From Axinella damicornis (Eukaryota > Porifera > Demospongiae > Axinellida > Axinellidae), in NCBI GenBank assembly GCA_963931865.1, contig OZ007508.1, positions 3,472,081 through 3,536,080 on the forward strand: a DNA stretch of 64,000 nucleotides, given 5' to 3'. Shown here piece by piece: positions 38,021 to 50,186 of this stretch (position 1 is the first letter of the stretch; each line of letters opens with the position of its first letter). The notes under the pieces were generated by a model. That model saw only the letters and a program-made list of their open reading frames with translations. It made no database searches and had not been told where the DNA came from. The translations under genes and the position numbers were made by a program.

Positions 38021-39297
38021 TGCAATGTCAATGTAGCCAATAGCCACCCAATGTCAATGCAGTCAGTCATTGTCTCCCCAATGTCAATGCAGCCAAAGTC
38101 AATTCACCCAATGTCATTATAGCCACTGTCAGTGTAGCCGATGTCAATGTAGCAAATGTCATTAATGCAGCCAATGTCAATGCAGCCAATGTCATAATAC
38201 CCACTGTCAGTGTAGCCAATGTCAATGCAGCCAATGTCAATTCATAATACCCACTGTCAGCGTAGCCACTGTCAATGCAGTCAATGTCAATGCACCCGTC
38301 ATTATATAGCGTAGGGGATGTCAATGCAGCCAATATCATTAATGCACCCAGTGTCAATGCACCCAATGTCAATTCACTCATATCTATACCAATGTCAAAG
38401 TAGTCAATGTCAAGCCACCCAATGTCAATTATCATCAACATTACCAATGCCTATGCAGCCAAAGTCAATTCACCCAATGTCATTATAGCCACTGTCAGTG
38501 TAGCCACCGTCAATGCAGTCAATGTCAATGCACCCAATGTCAATGTAGCCAATGTCAATGCACCCAATGTCATCATAGCCACTGTCAGTGTAGCCACCAT
38601 CAATGCAGTCCATATTAATGCAGCCAATGTCAATACAGCCAATGTCAGTGTAGCCGATGTCAATGCAGCCAATGTCAATGCACCCAATGTCATTATAGCC
38701 ACTGTCAGTGTATAGTCAATGCACCCAATGTCAATGCAGTCAGTCATTGCCACCAATTAATGTTAATGCAGCCAAAGTCATGCAATGTCAATGCACCCAA
38801 TGTCAATGCAGTCAAATTCAATGTAGTCAGTGTCGATGCAGGTAATGTCAAAGTAGTTAATGTCGATGCACCCAATGTCAATGTAACCAACGTCGATGCA
38901 CCCAATGTCAATGCGCCAAATCTCAATGTCAATGCAGCCAATGTCAAAGTAGTCAGTGTCAATGCAGCCAATGTCAATGTAGTCAATGTTGATGCAGCCA
39001 ATGTCAATGTAGTCAGTGTCGATGCAGTCAATGTACCCAATGTCAATGCAGCCAATGTCAATGCAGTCAGTTTCGATGCAGCCAATTTACCCAATGTCGA
39101 TGTAGTCAGTGTTGATGCACCCAATGTCAATGTAGTCAGTGTCAATGCAGCCAATGTCAATGTAGTCGGTGTCGATGCAGTCAATGTCAAAGTAGTCAGT
39201 GTCAATGCAGCCAATGTACCCAATGTCAATGCAGCCAATGTCAAAGTAGTCAGTGTCAATGCAGCCAATGTCAATGTAGTCAGTGTCAATGCAACAC
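38021..39297. repeat. 15-bp satellite array, block 2
   Basis: This is the same family as block 1 (CAATGTCAATGCAGC) but more divergent, with interspersed CACTGTCAGTGTAGC-type units and longer higher-order periods. The element pair at 36.8-37.8 kb and a short unique stretch (37,833-38,020) separate it from block 1. Confidence 0.92.
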
Positions 39298-39545
39298 AGA
39301 GGTATATATGCATGATTGATGTAACTTACCTTCAATTTGCCTAGCTACTAAGATATTTATGGGAATGAGTCCATGCAGGCAATCACCATAAAACAATACC
39401 ATGAATTGCATGGTAGTTTCTATCGATACATTTTAAACACCATGAATTCAAAATCCGTAGCTTCTGAAATCATAGGTCTTAATGGAAAAGTAGTGCAAAT
39501 GCATAACAAACATTATGCATCTCACTCACTCAGTACTCCCCACAG

Positions 39546-39650
39546 GTAGCCTCATTCCCAGACCATTGCCCAGGTTTTTGGATTAACCACATGCAGTATC
39601 GCGGTTTTGCTTGCGCGTGGGATAGCCTGGGAATGAAGCTATAGCCCACA
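39546..39650 (+). repeat. Dispersed repeat, TAGCCTCATTCCCAG family
   Basis: A roughly 100-bp unit starting TAGCCTCATTCCCAGACC and ending in the near-complement GGGAATGAAGCTATAGCCCA. Relatives lie at 42,646-42,731, 52,503-52,585, 53,118-53,196 (inverted), 57,789-57,908 and, as short fragments, 48,441 and 63,719. It looks like a small palindromic transposon or SINE-like family. Confidence 0.65.
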
Positions 39651-39856
39651 GGTAAGAGACCTCCTCCTTTCCCTCCCTCAGGCTCACTTTCTCCATTTTG
39701 AAGCAAACTTGCTGTACGAAGGGATGCAGTCACAGCAGGTTCAAATTCTCATAGCGGTGGGTGGATGTATGAAGGGGAGCAGTCACTGCACATCCTCATT
39801 GCAGTGGGTGGATGTAGGAAGGGGAGCAGTCACTGCAGGTTCACCTGGAGTTCCAC

Positions 39857-39867
39857 TGTGTGTGTGT

Positions 39868-39898
<31 letters not shown>

Positions 39899-39905
39899 GG
39901 GGGGG
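39857..39905. repeat. (TG)n followed by a 24-base poly-G run
   Basis: TG repeats at 39857-39881 run directly into poly-G (39882-39905). Such G tracts are unreliable to sequence. Confidence 0.9.
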
Positions 39906-40427
39906 AGACATCCTCATCAGCTGTACGATACACACCAAGTTCTCTACCCAGTTACTTTGCTACAATTGCTCCCTGGCTTGTTTAGGTGCAACAATTAAAC
40001 AGACTCTCGCTTCAATATTCAGTACAACTCAACTCACACAATTAAGTACTGGAAAACTTCACAGGCAACTAAACACATGCAGAACCATACAGAGAATCTA
40101 GAGGTTTGCTACATTGCATTCAAAAACCATCAGGGCTTTAGCTACAACATTCACATTCAAACTTCAAGTTAGCTAGCCTTACCAAAATTAATCGAGTAGC
40201 TAAAATTAATATTATAGCTACTGTGCTTTTTTGTACTTAGCTAGCTAGTGCGTGTAACCACGCAGCTAATTGCATTCAAAAACATTAAAATTGTGCTCTA
40301 GATAAATTGTTTGTCAGACCATACAGAATGCAGGAATGTTAGTTAGCTAGAATAGTATATACGACTTTCATGCATGCAGGTCCTAGAAACAATAAAAGCA
40401 AATAAACCAGTCACAACTCACACTCAC

Positions 40428-40650
40428 CATTGCTGTCTCCTTCCGTGAAGTCGCAATTCCCAAGACTGAACTTAGGCTCAAATTCAAGTTCAAATGCAGG
40501 TGGTTGTGGCGCGAAAGACGAGGGCGGGAGACTGGAGGGCGGGAGACTCGGCCCCTGCCAATCATGGGGCTCACTACTAGGAACGGAACGGTCCGAACGT
40601 TTTGCTGTGCAGTGATACAGCTGATATTGAGTGTTAGCTACTCTATTCAA
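40428..40650 (-). CDS. Possible first coding exon, unknown gene
   Basis: A reading frame on the minus strand opens with ATG at 40650 and runs 74 codons to a good donor (AATG|gtgagtg at 40428). It lies in the only GC-rich, CpG-containing patch of this region, and its product is proline- and glutamate-rich without a domain I recognise. No matching downstream exon was found towards lower coordinates, which are satellite DNA. It could instead be a 5' untranslated exon or promoter sequence. Confidence 0.22.
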
Positions 40651-41184
40651 CTAAAGTAGTTTATGTCCGTGAAGAATCATGCTCCAGTTTAAGATGGTTT
40701 AGCTAAACAATTTTCAATCATAAAACACAGGGAAAAATGTCAGACATTATTATATCAGTGAAATTAGTTACATCTTATAAAGGGTGGAAGGGTCTGCAAT
40801 CAGGACACCCATGCAACCCTCAGATTATTCTCTCAGGTCATTGAACACCATGCAGTTATATAGCTTGCATTCAGTGCACAAATGCACAATACAGGGTCCC
40901 TTGTAGCTATATATAGTCAATTGCATCCGTAAGCATGCAGACAGGGACCCCTATATATACTATTTACCACCCCAGGGTACTTGGGAGTGATCGGCTGTGA
41001 ACACTGATGAGGTGACCACTTCTATAGCCCATGGTGTCCACTCAGGCAATTTCACCAAATTGCATCCTGTGCAACTTGTCATACTTCCCCCTCCCCATCC
41101 ATTACTGTAAACTGCCGTTCTTGTACGACTACTTGCATGACATTATGTATCACAGAACCAACAGTAAAAAATATGTGCAAATAC

Positions 41185-41190
41185 TTTATT
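41185..41190 (-). terminator. Candidate poly(A) signal of WDR77
   Basis: AATAAA on the minus strand, 162 bp after the WDR77 stop codon, followed by AT-rich sequence. Confidence 0.5.
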
Positions 41191-41351
41191 GATGGCATGG
41201 ATTGATGGATACAAAGGTACAGTGGATACAGTAGAGGATACGCTAGGCTGTAAGCTTGGCTGTGTAGGCTATAATAATTATACACTTAATGAAGCCGACC
41301 AAAAATAATAAGTGCCACAATAAATACAGAAGCTGAGATCAGCAGGTGAGA

Positions 41352-44300
41352 TCAGGATTGTGCATTGTGTTCCTCCTCTTCCATTAGTGTTTCGGGTTCC
41401 GGTACATCAAATTCAGTATCAGTATCTGGCAGGAGAGATGTGGTTCACTGCTGTCATAGATATCACAGGCAAATTAGGAAAGTTTCCTCCACATGCCGAA
41501 AAACTTCTTAACTCTTTACAACTTAAGGAGCAAAAACTGTGGTTTAAAGTATAACGCCTAGTATTAAAGCCCTCATATAAATTCTTATGGGCTCATGATG
41601 GCTTTGCAGTCATTGGTTGGTAAAGAGTTAAACAGTTGACTACAACGCTTAAACTGTGGCCGAATCTGTACTGCTATAAGAACTCTTCCAGCACTTTTGT
41701 TGGACGTTTCCTACAGATTACATGTGAAATCCCCAAAATACGTAGCTACTAGCTAGCTAGGCTAGCCCTTGAGCGCAATAATCCTGCACTTTTGCAGGAA
41801 ACAGGTTTCCAGCATGTGTAGGTGAACGTAGGAAGCATGTTTCCGGCACTCAGCCATTGATTTTAATTTCTTTTTACTTTTGAAGCACGTTGATACTCCC
41901 AGTTTACATAATGTACTGCCCACAATACAGAGAGTAATACACACTCTACTTGATACCTTTACTGGAGCTGATGTCCACAGCGTGTTGCAGGACTTGTCCA
42001 TCCCAGCTGCATGTCACAAGGAAGGGATCCGTTGGATGCCATGACAGTCCGTGCACAAAGTCGATGTGAGCCGAGCTAGCCAAACTACAGTGGGGTGGCA
42101 AATGAAGGGAAGAGCTACAACCTTGCTCTTGCTCCTCAGAGAGCTCAATGAACCAGCATACACTACAGGCTGTACTCCACTACTGTCCAAACTAGAGTTG
42201 CACGGATAGTCGGAATGGCTATCGGGTATAATATTATGATTGGTATTAGCTACTGACAATGTTAAATAATCAGTAGCCAACATTAATTTTATGATAATGA
42301 TATGAAAATAATCTGCAAAGTGCAAAGGTTTTAGCTCAGCTCTAGTTGGTATTGCATGACATTTGCATCGAATGAAGGCTCAGTTTGCGATGGAAGGCAG
42401 ATTGGTCTACCTCAACATAAGTCCAACGTCTTGAAATCTCTATGAATAACTGATCAAGATGTTGAAGAAGACAAACCCCTTGAATCCAACTTGCGTACAC
42501 TTTTCTGCGGTTGCTAAGTGATTGTATCCACACCATGGTATCATCAGACACACTGGCAAGCAGGTCGGAGCTGAGAATGAGTGCAAGAGAGAAGCGTTAA
42601 TAAACACTGTCTTTGCATCCACATGACAGACAGGGAGAATTTGTAGCCTCATTCCCAGGCCGTCTCTGGCTCAGTTCAAAGGTCACATATGTGGCTAAAA
42701 CTGAGCGCGAGACAGCTTGGGAACAAGGCTCAGTCCACTGGAGCATGGACTGGATTGAGGACTGGGTGATGGACAGCTTGGGAACAAGGCTCAGTCCACT
42801 GGAGCATGGACTGGATTGAGGACTGGGTGATGGACAGCTTGGGAACAAGGCTCAGTCCACTGGAGCATGGACTGGATTGAGGACTGGGTGATGGACAGCT
42901 GGGGAACAAGGCTCAGTCCACTGGAGCATGGACTGGATTGAGGACTGGGTGATGGACTGGAGTGTGGACTGGACTTATCTGTACTTTCACTCCCTTGCGC
43001 ATTTTTGGTGTGTTCTATTCAAATGCGCATGCGCATAGTTAATTACCAGCATTCACGCGTGCCACGTCACAAACCTGCAACTGACCACGTACCGACTCGA
43101 GCTCTGCAGATCTGTTTGTGCTCAAGAGAAGTATGGAAATGGATGAACAGTTGTGGGCTGCAAGGAGGCTGTTGCACGAAGCGGGCGGGCGGCCGGCTAG
43201 ACCAGCTGAGTGCTAGTGATGGCAATACCGGTACAAGCTCTTCCGCTGCCACCATCGAGTCGAGGCCATGGTGCGCGCGTTCCGACTCCACCAGTAGTAC
43301 TCGCCAACTGCTGCCCCTGCCCGTTCCCCCGGTAGCTCCGATCGTACCGGTACCGGTACGGAGTGCCTTAGCCTGTTTCGTCCAGGATCGTTTCTTGCGC
43401 AGAACTATTAAAGAAGTAAATCTAAGAGCCAGAACCCAGCCAAGAAGAAAAAGATTTCCTGCTGGACGCATGATGTTGTTTGACTCGCAAACACTGGGCA
43501 AGAAAAGCCACCGAGCCCAATTGAATAAGCAGAGCTTGTTAGGGGTGGTCTTGGGCAGAAGAATCTCGTATTCTTGGAGAGTGGATCCAATATGGAGTTC
43601 CACGAAGATCTGCTCGATGCATTCCCTAAGCTTAGTGAAGGAGGAGACTATGAATTGTTGCACACAGTTGAAGGCAACAATAAATTGCTGGACGTTATAC
43701 CTGCCACCCTCTGGATACACGACTTCCTTCCTTAAGGCCATTGTCATGCAGGCTAAAGTCTACATTCGACCCATTCAATAAGTCCTTTCGCTTCAACCTG
43801 TTCAGTCTTCAGAAACTGAAGGACTTGTAAGTTGAACTTGTACACCTGTTGACTTGAGTGATTAGAATGGGGAGAGCTTTCGCATGAGATGCTGTGGGGA
43901 GCCCGGGGACGAAGCTAGTGTTCAGCGTAGCGCATAGTCACGTGCACAGAAAATGTGTCCTACCTCCTCTGAAAGTTTAGATAGAGCTGTGGGATGCATA
44001 TTATTAAGTGTTCAATAGAGTCATGTGATCACGCTGCTTTGTTGAAGCAACATATCTAGCCTGATGTAAATTTTGTCAGAAGGGACGAGCTTTGATGCTG
44101 ACTTGTAACCATTAGGGAACTTCACCAGAAGAAATTGTCTGGGTGTCTGATGACCCTTAGAGATAAAGAACAATGTTTTACATGTACATTCCAAAGTTTC
44201 AGCTTTCTGATGATGGAAGTTTTTAGTGTTGAAGAGGATATGGTTTCAAGCGCCATTTCAAGAAGTAAGCAGACGAAGATACAGTGTACATGTATCTGTG

Positions 44301-45812
44301 TCTGGTGATTATGTGCAATTCTGTGATTTGGTATTGTATTTCTCTGATTGGCACACTAGGGATCCTGAAACTTTGGCTGATTGCGTTTCCTATTGCAGAC
44401 GAAGAACGACCTCAAAATACCGACGACAATGGAGGAGTGGATTGAAGCATCTCGGTTTGAAAGTGATATCCGCCGATCCTTCGTTGTTGAAGATGCAATC
44501 AGAGAGGGGGAAAAGCAGCGATTTGATCCCTACTCAAGGCAAGCCACACCAGACATTAGCGCAGTAGCGACACACAAGTGACACAGCTACAGCGCAGACC
44601 TTGCTGTATACGCTGAGTCACCAGCCTTGAGTTCCTTTGAATTTTATACCTGATGGACTCATGTGATCTTATTGTGCTTTCAACTTTGATGGCTGGTACG
44701 TATTACTGAGTAAGCCTTTGCTAGTGCCTGTCCATTACAGCTTTATATGATGTAGGAGAGGTTTTGTTGGAGAGACTACCGGAAGACCTAGTAGGAAGTT
44801 TTGGCGTCTCCTATTAAAGAGAATTGAGGACTGCTACTTTCATGGAGATGATGGGAGAAAAGTTCTCATTCGGAATGCCACTGCTCTTATAGTAAGAATT
44901 GTAATTACAAGTAGCTTCGCTCACTTCACTCGCTCAGCCGGCCATTCTGGAAGGTTCCAGTTCCTGCCCAACGTCCTCAAGCATTCTTCGTGGAGTTCGA
45001 AGTTCAGTGAAGTATGAGGCCGCACATCACTAGTGTTGTCCTGCCCCACGAACATCCCACTTCTGTCACGCACACATTAAAATCTTAATGTGTTGATATT
45101 ATGGTGCCTTTGAGCTTGGAAATGAATCTGTGCAAGAAAAGTGACATACTGCATACTCTGGTACATCGTCGTCGGACACCTGGATATCCTGATAATCTTT
45201 CCAGTGAAAACCAACAGCAAAGCTATAGACCAAAACAAGTTCCCTTTTACAAAGCTGTAATGGACAGGCAAAAGGCTAACACACTAGTATAAACCATCCC
45301 ATAAGTTCAGTGTTTTCAACCCCCCAAGCCAATTAGCTAACTGACAGATTTATAGTTAGTTGCTAGGTGGTTGCTAAGATTATACCTGATATGGCTGAAT
45401 CAGCTGTTCCAGGGGACTGTGGCCATTTATAAGTGTTATGTATAATACCGTATACCGGGAATTTTGGCGACCGTTTTAATTTGGTGATTTGGCGATTCGG
45501 AAGCCAATCGCCAAATTAAAAAATCGCCAATATTGGCTGGCCAGCTAGATTGACTGTCGGCGCACGCGGGAAGCAAGTTCACCTTTGACTCAATGAGATT
45601 GCAAGACCCACTGTACTAGGCCTACCTGCTGAGGAGAGAGGTCTGCGGAGAAGTGCCTACTACTTCACAGACGGTGCACCGAATTAAAAGCGTAGACAGA
45701 CTACAGACTGCTGAACGTGCGGCATGGCCGACTGTGTACCTGTCCTGGGTCGTGCATCACTGGTATAATCCACACACAGAATGGAGCCAGGTAGAGCATT
45801 TCAAATAAAAAG

Positions 45813-45852
<40 letters not shown>

Positions 45853-48800
45853 ACCCCCTTCCCTCCAGGCACAATGTCACACATCACATATATTCACTGC
45901 TTACTCCCACGGTGCAAAAGCCAATCTGTGGACGGCCCTGGAGTGTGGCTGGTATGTCAGGAAAAGAGTGCTTGTCCATCTCATGTCAAACACCTCCACC
46001 TGTCCACTTTCAGACCCTAAAAATGTAATTAGACATGTACACAGTTGCAACACATGCTGTCACAGTGATGTCATTGATGATATCACAGACTGAGCAGAAG
46101 CTGATCCACTGTTCAGCAATACAGTTGAGCAAATATGCCAAAAGCGCTTTAGTATCAATGTTGTATGTATTTGTCGGCAATGATGTCATTCAGCAAACGT
46201 TATACCTATTCTCCAAGCATACAGAAATTAATAGCTATGTCTCTTACCAAGAGCCAATGAATCTTTGTCTGTGGAGCACCATGTTACACAGGTGTGCAGA
46301 ACATGCTTGCACACTGCACGGATTTCAGAGAACATTAGGAACTACACATAAACAGGATGGAGTGAACTGTTCACTGCATGAATGGTGGCCAGCTAACCTT
46401 TAAATCTACGGGCAGGTTTGGTTGGTTTCCTCAAATCCCACATTTGTACTGAGCCATCCTGCATAACCAAAATGTACATAATGATGTGAGAGCACGCTTG
46501 CTCTCAGGTTTTGGCCCTGTAATCTATTGTCAGAAGTTCTAATTCATAGGCGTAGCAGTGATTTGCTGGATGGTCAGGCGAAATGTTGGTGACACAACTC
46601 TTTCATGCTGCCGGAGGCAGTGCATAGAGGTGCGTAGTGTCGATCAGTCCACGCAAAGTGCGGAAATTTATTTCGCCTTCATTTTTTCAGTTGTCAGGAT
46701 GGGCTCTCATGGCACCTTCATGCTTTGCACTGCAAGTTCCAGGTGTACGAGAATTGCAGGCCCGGGGCCTACATGTGCTTCTTTCTTGCTCAAATTTCGC
46801 TCATGAATGTAATATGTAAATACACATAGAGTATACTAGATCGTGGTCTCATCCCCAAGCCGTTCGGTTTCAGGCAATGCACGGTATAAGCCATAGCGAA
46901 AATTATTTTGGCGACAAAATGTTTGGTCTGGTGACTGACCTGCCGGACCGCCACTTGTGCAGTTTATTGCAGTAGGTTACCCAATACAGTCTTGCTGTAC
47001 ATTCTTAACGTAAGCACTGACAGTGTCTGCAAACAATGCTAAGGCAAAGATACTATGGCAGAGATACTTTGGCCAATGATCATCACACACACACACAATG
47101 TATGTCCATGCATGAGTGAATGCACTGACCTGTGAAGTGGAAATAAAGGAGTCTTCACATGACGGGTGTGTTGCGACAGATAATACAGCATCACTATGTC
47201 CTACACAACAAATTTAGAATGTTGAATAGAAAATTTCATGAAGAGTAAGAGCCGGGGAAATCAATCAGCTCACCCCTGTAAGATGAAAGTGCCTTTGCTG
47301 TTTTAATGTCCCAGACAATGACCCTGCGTACATGAAGAGAATAGTTTGCATGCAGTTCACAAGATGACACACCCCTCCTCACACCCTGACTGTACAACGT
47401 TTGGGTACCTGCGTTGTTAATTGAAGTTTTATCCAACACACGCAAGGTAGGAATGATGGTGGCAACAAAGGGGTGGTGGTTAGTAACTGACAGAACAGCA
47501 TGCAGTCAACTTCTTACACAGCTTTATGTGTAAATGATGTATACCTCACCCATAAAACGTTAACAGTTCTGAAGACTATATATTTCCATGGAGACGTAGC
47601 CATATTCTGGTTGCTAGTATGTGGTCAACAGTTAGTTAATGTGCTCCGGCCCATAGATGTTACTACGTCTGATACATAGCTGTGGGATAAGCATATTACA
47701 TGCCATGTATTGGCAATATTACGGGATCCTTAGCTTTGCTTCCAGGCTCATGTGCAGGCTGGGAACACGGCTAATCATGCACTCGATCATCTGTTGCCAG
47801 CGCCCACAGCACTCCTGGCAATACGGCAGCAGACTAGTGATAACCATTTATCAAGCACCTCTCGGCACGCACCTCCTATCAGCCCCACCACTAACGGCCT
47901 TCTCTCCCCCTGCCAGCAGGCCCACAGTAAGTGCCATGTCATCATGTGAACCAAGAGAGGTTTTATGCTCCAGTGTGTGTCCCCGGGGGGTGACAGTTCC
48001 ATAGCTCCAGCTCACCCGAGTCTGAAGTGAGGAGGAGGTTGGCCTCATCCGGGAGCCTGGATGAGGTAAGATGCCACAGCTGCACATGAAGTCAGCTGGG
48101 CTGCGGCTAAAATTATTGGCAACATACACCAATAGGAATCTTTATTGTTCAGCTTGCATGACAATGCATAGGCTTCATTTCCTAATAATACATCGAAGAG
48201 GAGAAGCAGTGAAACACGGTTATTTCGCCCTGCTTCCTCGTCCAAGGGAAAAAAATGGATAGGTTGGAAAAAGGCTAAGGGATAATTTCGATCAACTGTA
48301 ATGCATTGGAATGTGCTGGGTATTATTAATTCTCTCTACTCACCCACACACCTGCACACTGATTAGTTTTCCAATATTCATTGCTGTGATTTGTACATAT
48401 CACCAGGAGCTTATGTATGAGCACTGCAAAGCGGCTCAAAGGTAGCCTCATTCCCAGGCCATTACGTACTATTGAAACCAATGTCTGCTAATGATAGGCA
48501 TTGCTACTCCTCACCACACAGCATCAGTGATGCCTGCAGTGGTTCTGGTGGCAACCATGTCCAGGTTGGGGCACTGGTTGAAGTCCTGCATGCTGGAGAA
48601 CACCCACACGGTGCCCTCCCATACCCGGCCTGTCAGAGCTGAGGAAGCAAGTGCGAAACTCCCGTCTGCATGACATGAGAGGGAGCAAGATGGTGATCAG
48701 AACTGCCGTAATAAATAATCCACTCCTAGTTCAGTGGAAGGGAATTCCATATTGTCGAAGTTACAAACTCTACAATACCTAATGCTACCTTAGTCACGTG

Positions 48801-50186
48801 TTGTTAAGCATATTTTCGTATTTACATGGAAACCAATCTTTCATGCTAATAATTTTAGTCGTTTGAAAGTTGAAAAAGTTTATTGATTAAACACATTTAA
48901 CACGGCTAGGTAGATTTTGCAACAGTTCAGGGCTTGAGAGGTGTTAATGGCTATAGCTCTGATTCTTACTTGTGAAAGGTTAACAATAAGTGACTATAGT
49001 GAAGACTACTTCCCACGAGTGAAGACTACTTCCCACGAGAGTAAACAGTCTCATGGGAAGTAGAAAGTGTTTGTAATAACAAACTGCACCTTTATCACTC
49101 GAAGCACCCAGAGACTTCCACGAAAAAGGAAGCACTAATGTGAACGCTATGTGACCTAGGACATTAAGTGTGTTCGCTAGACACCATTCTAGGAGAGATA
49201 TAATTATTGTCACCGAGGGTGGAGCACAAAATGAGCATGATCAGTTTGCTGGCTGCCACTCAAAAGTGGTGCCATTGCTCGTCATGTCTCTTCATGATCA
49301 TGCATTGATTGGCTAATCGGTGGAACATTTACTGCCCACAACAGCTGCCAGCCTTGACAGACTTGATACTACAGCTTCCCTTGCCACTGTAATAATAGGG
49401 AACAAGGCTATCTAAGAGCAGCATCAATCCAAGTCGGACCATCGCTACAACCAGCTGTCTTCTAAACCAGTTATGTCACCAGCACTTAATAGTACGCTTC
49501 AAAGCATTGGGTGCTTAACGACATGTGATTATTGTATACTGTGAGCTGGATGGATTCCCAACCACTCACTCTCATTGCCATCATTGTTCCACCCACTCCT
49601 TCTTATGTGTGTATCAATACTGTTGGCATGCATTGGACAGTTTTATATGGAACTCCCTGCTGAGCTAGAACTATGGTGACGTTACTATCATTTCCCTGTA
49701 TTATCCCATTTCCTGTACCTTCCATATTTAATTTAAAGCACACCATATTGAGTTGATATGCAGCTGAATAAGGTCTACACAGTCAAAATGTTCTACGCTG
49801 TTAGTGCAGTAGCATTAAGCTCAAAGATGTCGCATATAGTTCATCTTTTTCCTACCAGGCGACATAAATGCAAACTAAGACCATTTGAATTGTTACTTTA
49901 CCAACTGGAATTCTGATGCACCAGCAGCAATTGCAAGTAAAGTGCTATACACTATCTATGCAATACATTCAGGACTAACGGTACTTAGTCAGTCACACAG
50001 AATGGATGTTGTTTCCGGAATGAAATACTTTTACAAGCCAGCCAACTTCCCTATGCAAAAGTGGGTTGACTCACAGGACTATGTATATACAATGTTCTTC
50101 TAGCACTGTAAAACCTATACACTACTATAGAGTAGACTCTACGTACCCTTGCGATGGGCCACTGCTTCCAAGTGTCGCCTTGCCAT
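41352..50186 (-). CDS. wdr77: WDR77/MEP50 methylosome WD40 protein, 11 exons, one frameshift
   Basis: This is the WD40 partner of arginine methyltransferase PRMT5, which methylates Sm proteins and histones. Exons (minus): 50186-50147, 48665-48515, 48056-47873, 47323-47274, 47200-47130, 46458-46410, 46313-46248, 46016-45905, 42570-42499, 42084-41957 and 41425-41352 (TGA). All borders are GT-AG and all phases agree. The product is about 331 residues (human 342). Blocks aligning with human WDR77 include RRHLEAVAHRKDGSFALAS, LLLTSDSGELELW, VIVWDIKTAKALSSYRGHS, DGSVQMWDLRKPTKPA, DFVHGLSWHP with CSWDGQV, and an acidic C-terminus. The 48056-47873 exon carries one extra base in the C4G6 run at 47981-47990, which shifts the frame between ELELWNCHP and LGSHDDMAL. 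Everything else is intact, so a sequencing or assembly error is more likely than loss of this gene. The start ATG is the only one giving the conserved N-terminal block. Confidence 0.94.
42646..42731. repeat. Dispersed repeat related to the TAGCCTCATTCCCAG family
   Basis: It begins GTAGCCTCATTCCCAGGC and closes with the near-complement GCTTGGGAACAAGGCT. It lies in a WDR77 intron, and the 61-bp array appears to have grown from its right end. Confidence 0.55.
42711..42954. repeat. 61-bp tandem array, four copies
   Basis: Four nearly identical 61-bp units begin at 42711, 42772, 42833 and 42894. Each starts GACAGCTTGGGAACAAGGCT and ends GACTGGGTGATG; the last copy has one change (AGCTGGGG). It lies in a WDR77 intron. 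Confidence 0.95.
43133..44891 (+). pseudogene. G2E3-like HECT ubiquitin-ligase relative, decayed and truncated
   Basis: Pieces of one protein family are legible in order. First comes an N-terminal MDEQLWAARRLLHEAG block (43,133). Then a region with in-frame TAA, TGA and TAA (43,400-43,530) leads into GLGQKNLVFLESGSNMEFH and GGDYELLHTV. A frameshift follows near 43,700, then GYTTSFLKAI and KVYIRPIQ. Two downstream exons have clean borders: 44399-44538 (ending EGEKQRFDPYS, with a GC-type donor) and 44756-44891 (FVGETTGRPSRKFWRLLLKR, the start of a HECT N-lobe). The rest of HECT, including the catalytic cysteine, was not found. The copy lies antisense inside a WDR77 intron (42,571-45,904). I infer a dead copy of an expanded invertebrate family; family identity is from memory. 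Confidence 0.6.
45449..45540. repeat. Palindromic MITE-like repeat
   Basis: It starts ATACCGTATACCGGGAATTT and contains complementary runs, TTGGCGATT / AATCGCCAA and an AATTTGGTGATTTGGCGA-type arm with its complement. It could be a small foldback transposon or its remnant. Confidence 0.5.
45813..45852. repeat. 40-base poly-C run
   Basis: The longest homopolymer in the window. It lies 53 bp downstream of a WDR77 splice donor, inside the intron. Confidence 0.9.
46604..46738 (+). repeat. Dispersed repeat, copy 2
   Basis: It matches the core of the MITE at 20,565-20,700 (shared GCAGTGCATAGAGGTGCGTA and GCTTTGCACTGCAAGTT) at roughly 85% by eye. The CAGGGGCGGAGA ends are not recognisable here. 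It lies in a WDR77 intron. Confidence 0.7.

Larger units (their letters stand above)
39298..41351. other. Region between the satellite and the 3' end of WDR77
   Basis: Contents are a dispersed repeat (39,546-39,650), a TG/poly-G tract (39,857-39,905), a low-confidence exon (40,428-40,650) and the WDR77 3' untranslated region. Nothing else is recognised. Confidence 0.5.

Noticed and set aside
38407..39344. ORFs of 100-190 codons on both strands
   Set aside because: Same 15-bp satellite; open in opposing strands, low complexity, no promoter or splice signals.
43067..43747. 226-codon minus-strand ORF
   Set aside because: The plus strand carries the recognisable HECT-family remnant with stops; the antisense frame shows no domain and is a by-product of the GC-rich stretch.
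44890..45300. Continuation of the HECT domain after 44,891
   Set aside because: I searched the next kilobase on the plus strand for the rest of the N-lobe and the catalytic C-lobe and saw no matching exon.
46035..46403. 122-codon plus-strand ORF
   Set aside because: It overlaps the WDR77 exon at 46,248-46,313 on the opposite strand and most of the rest is intron; no domain seen.
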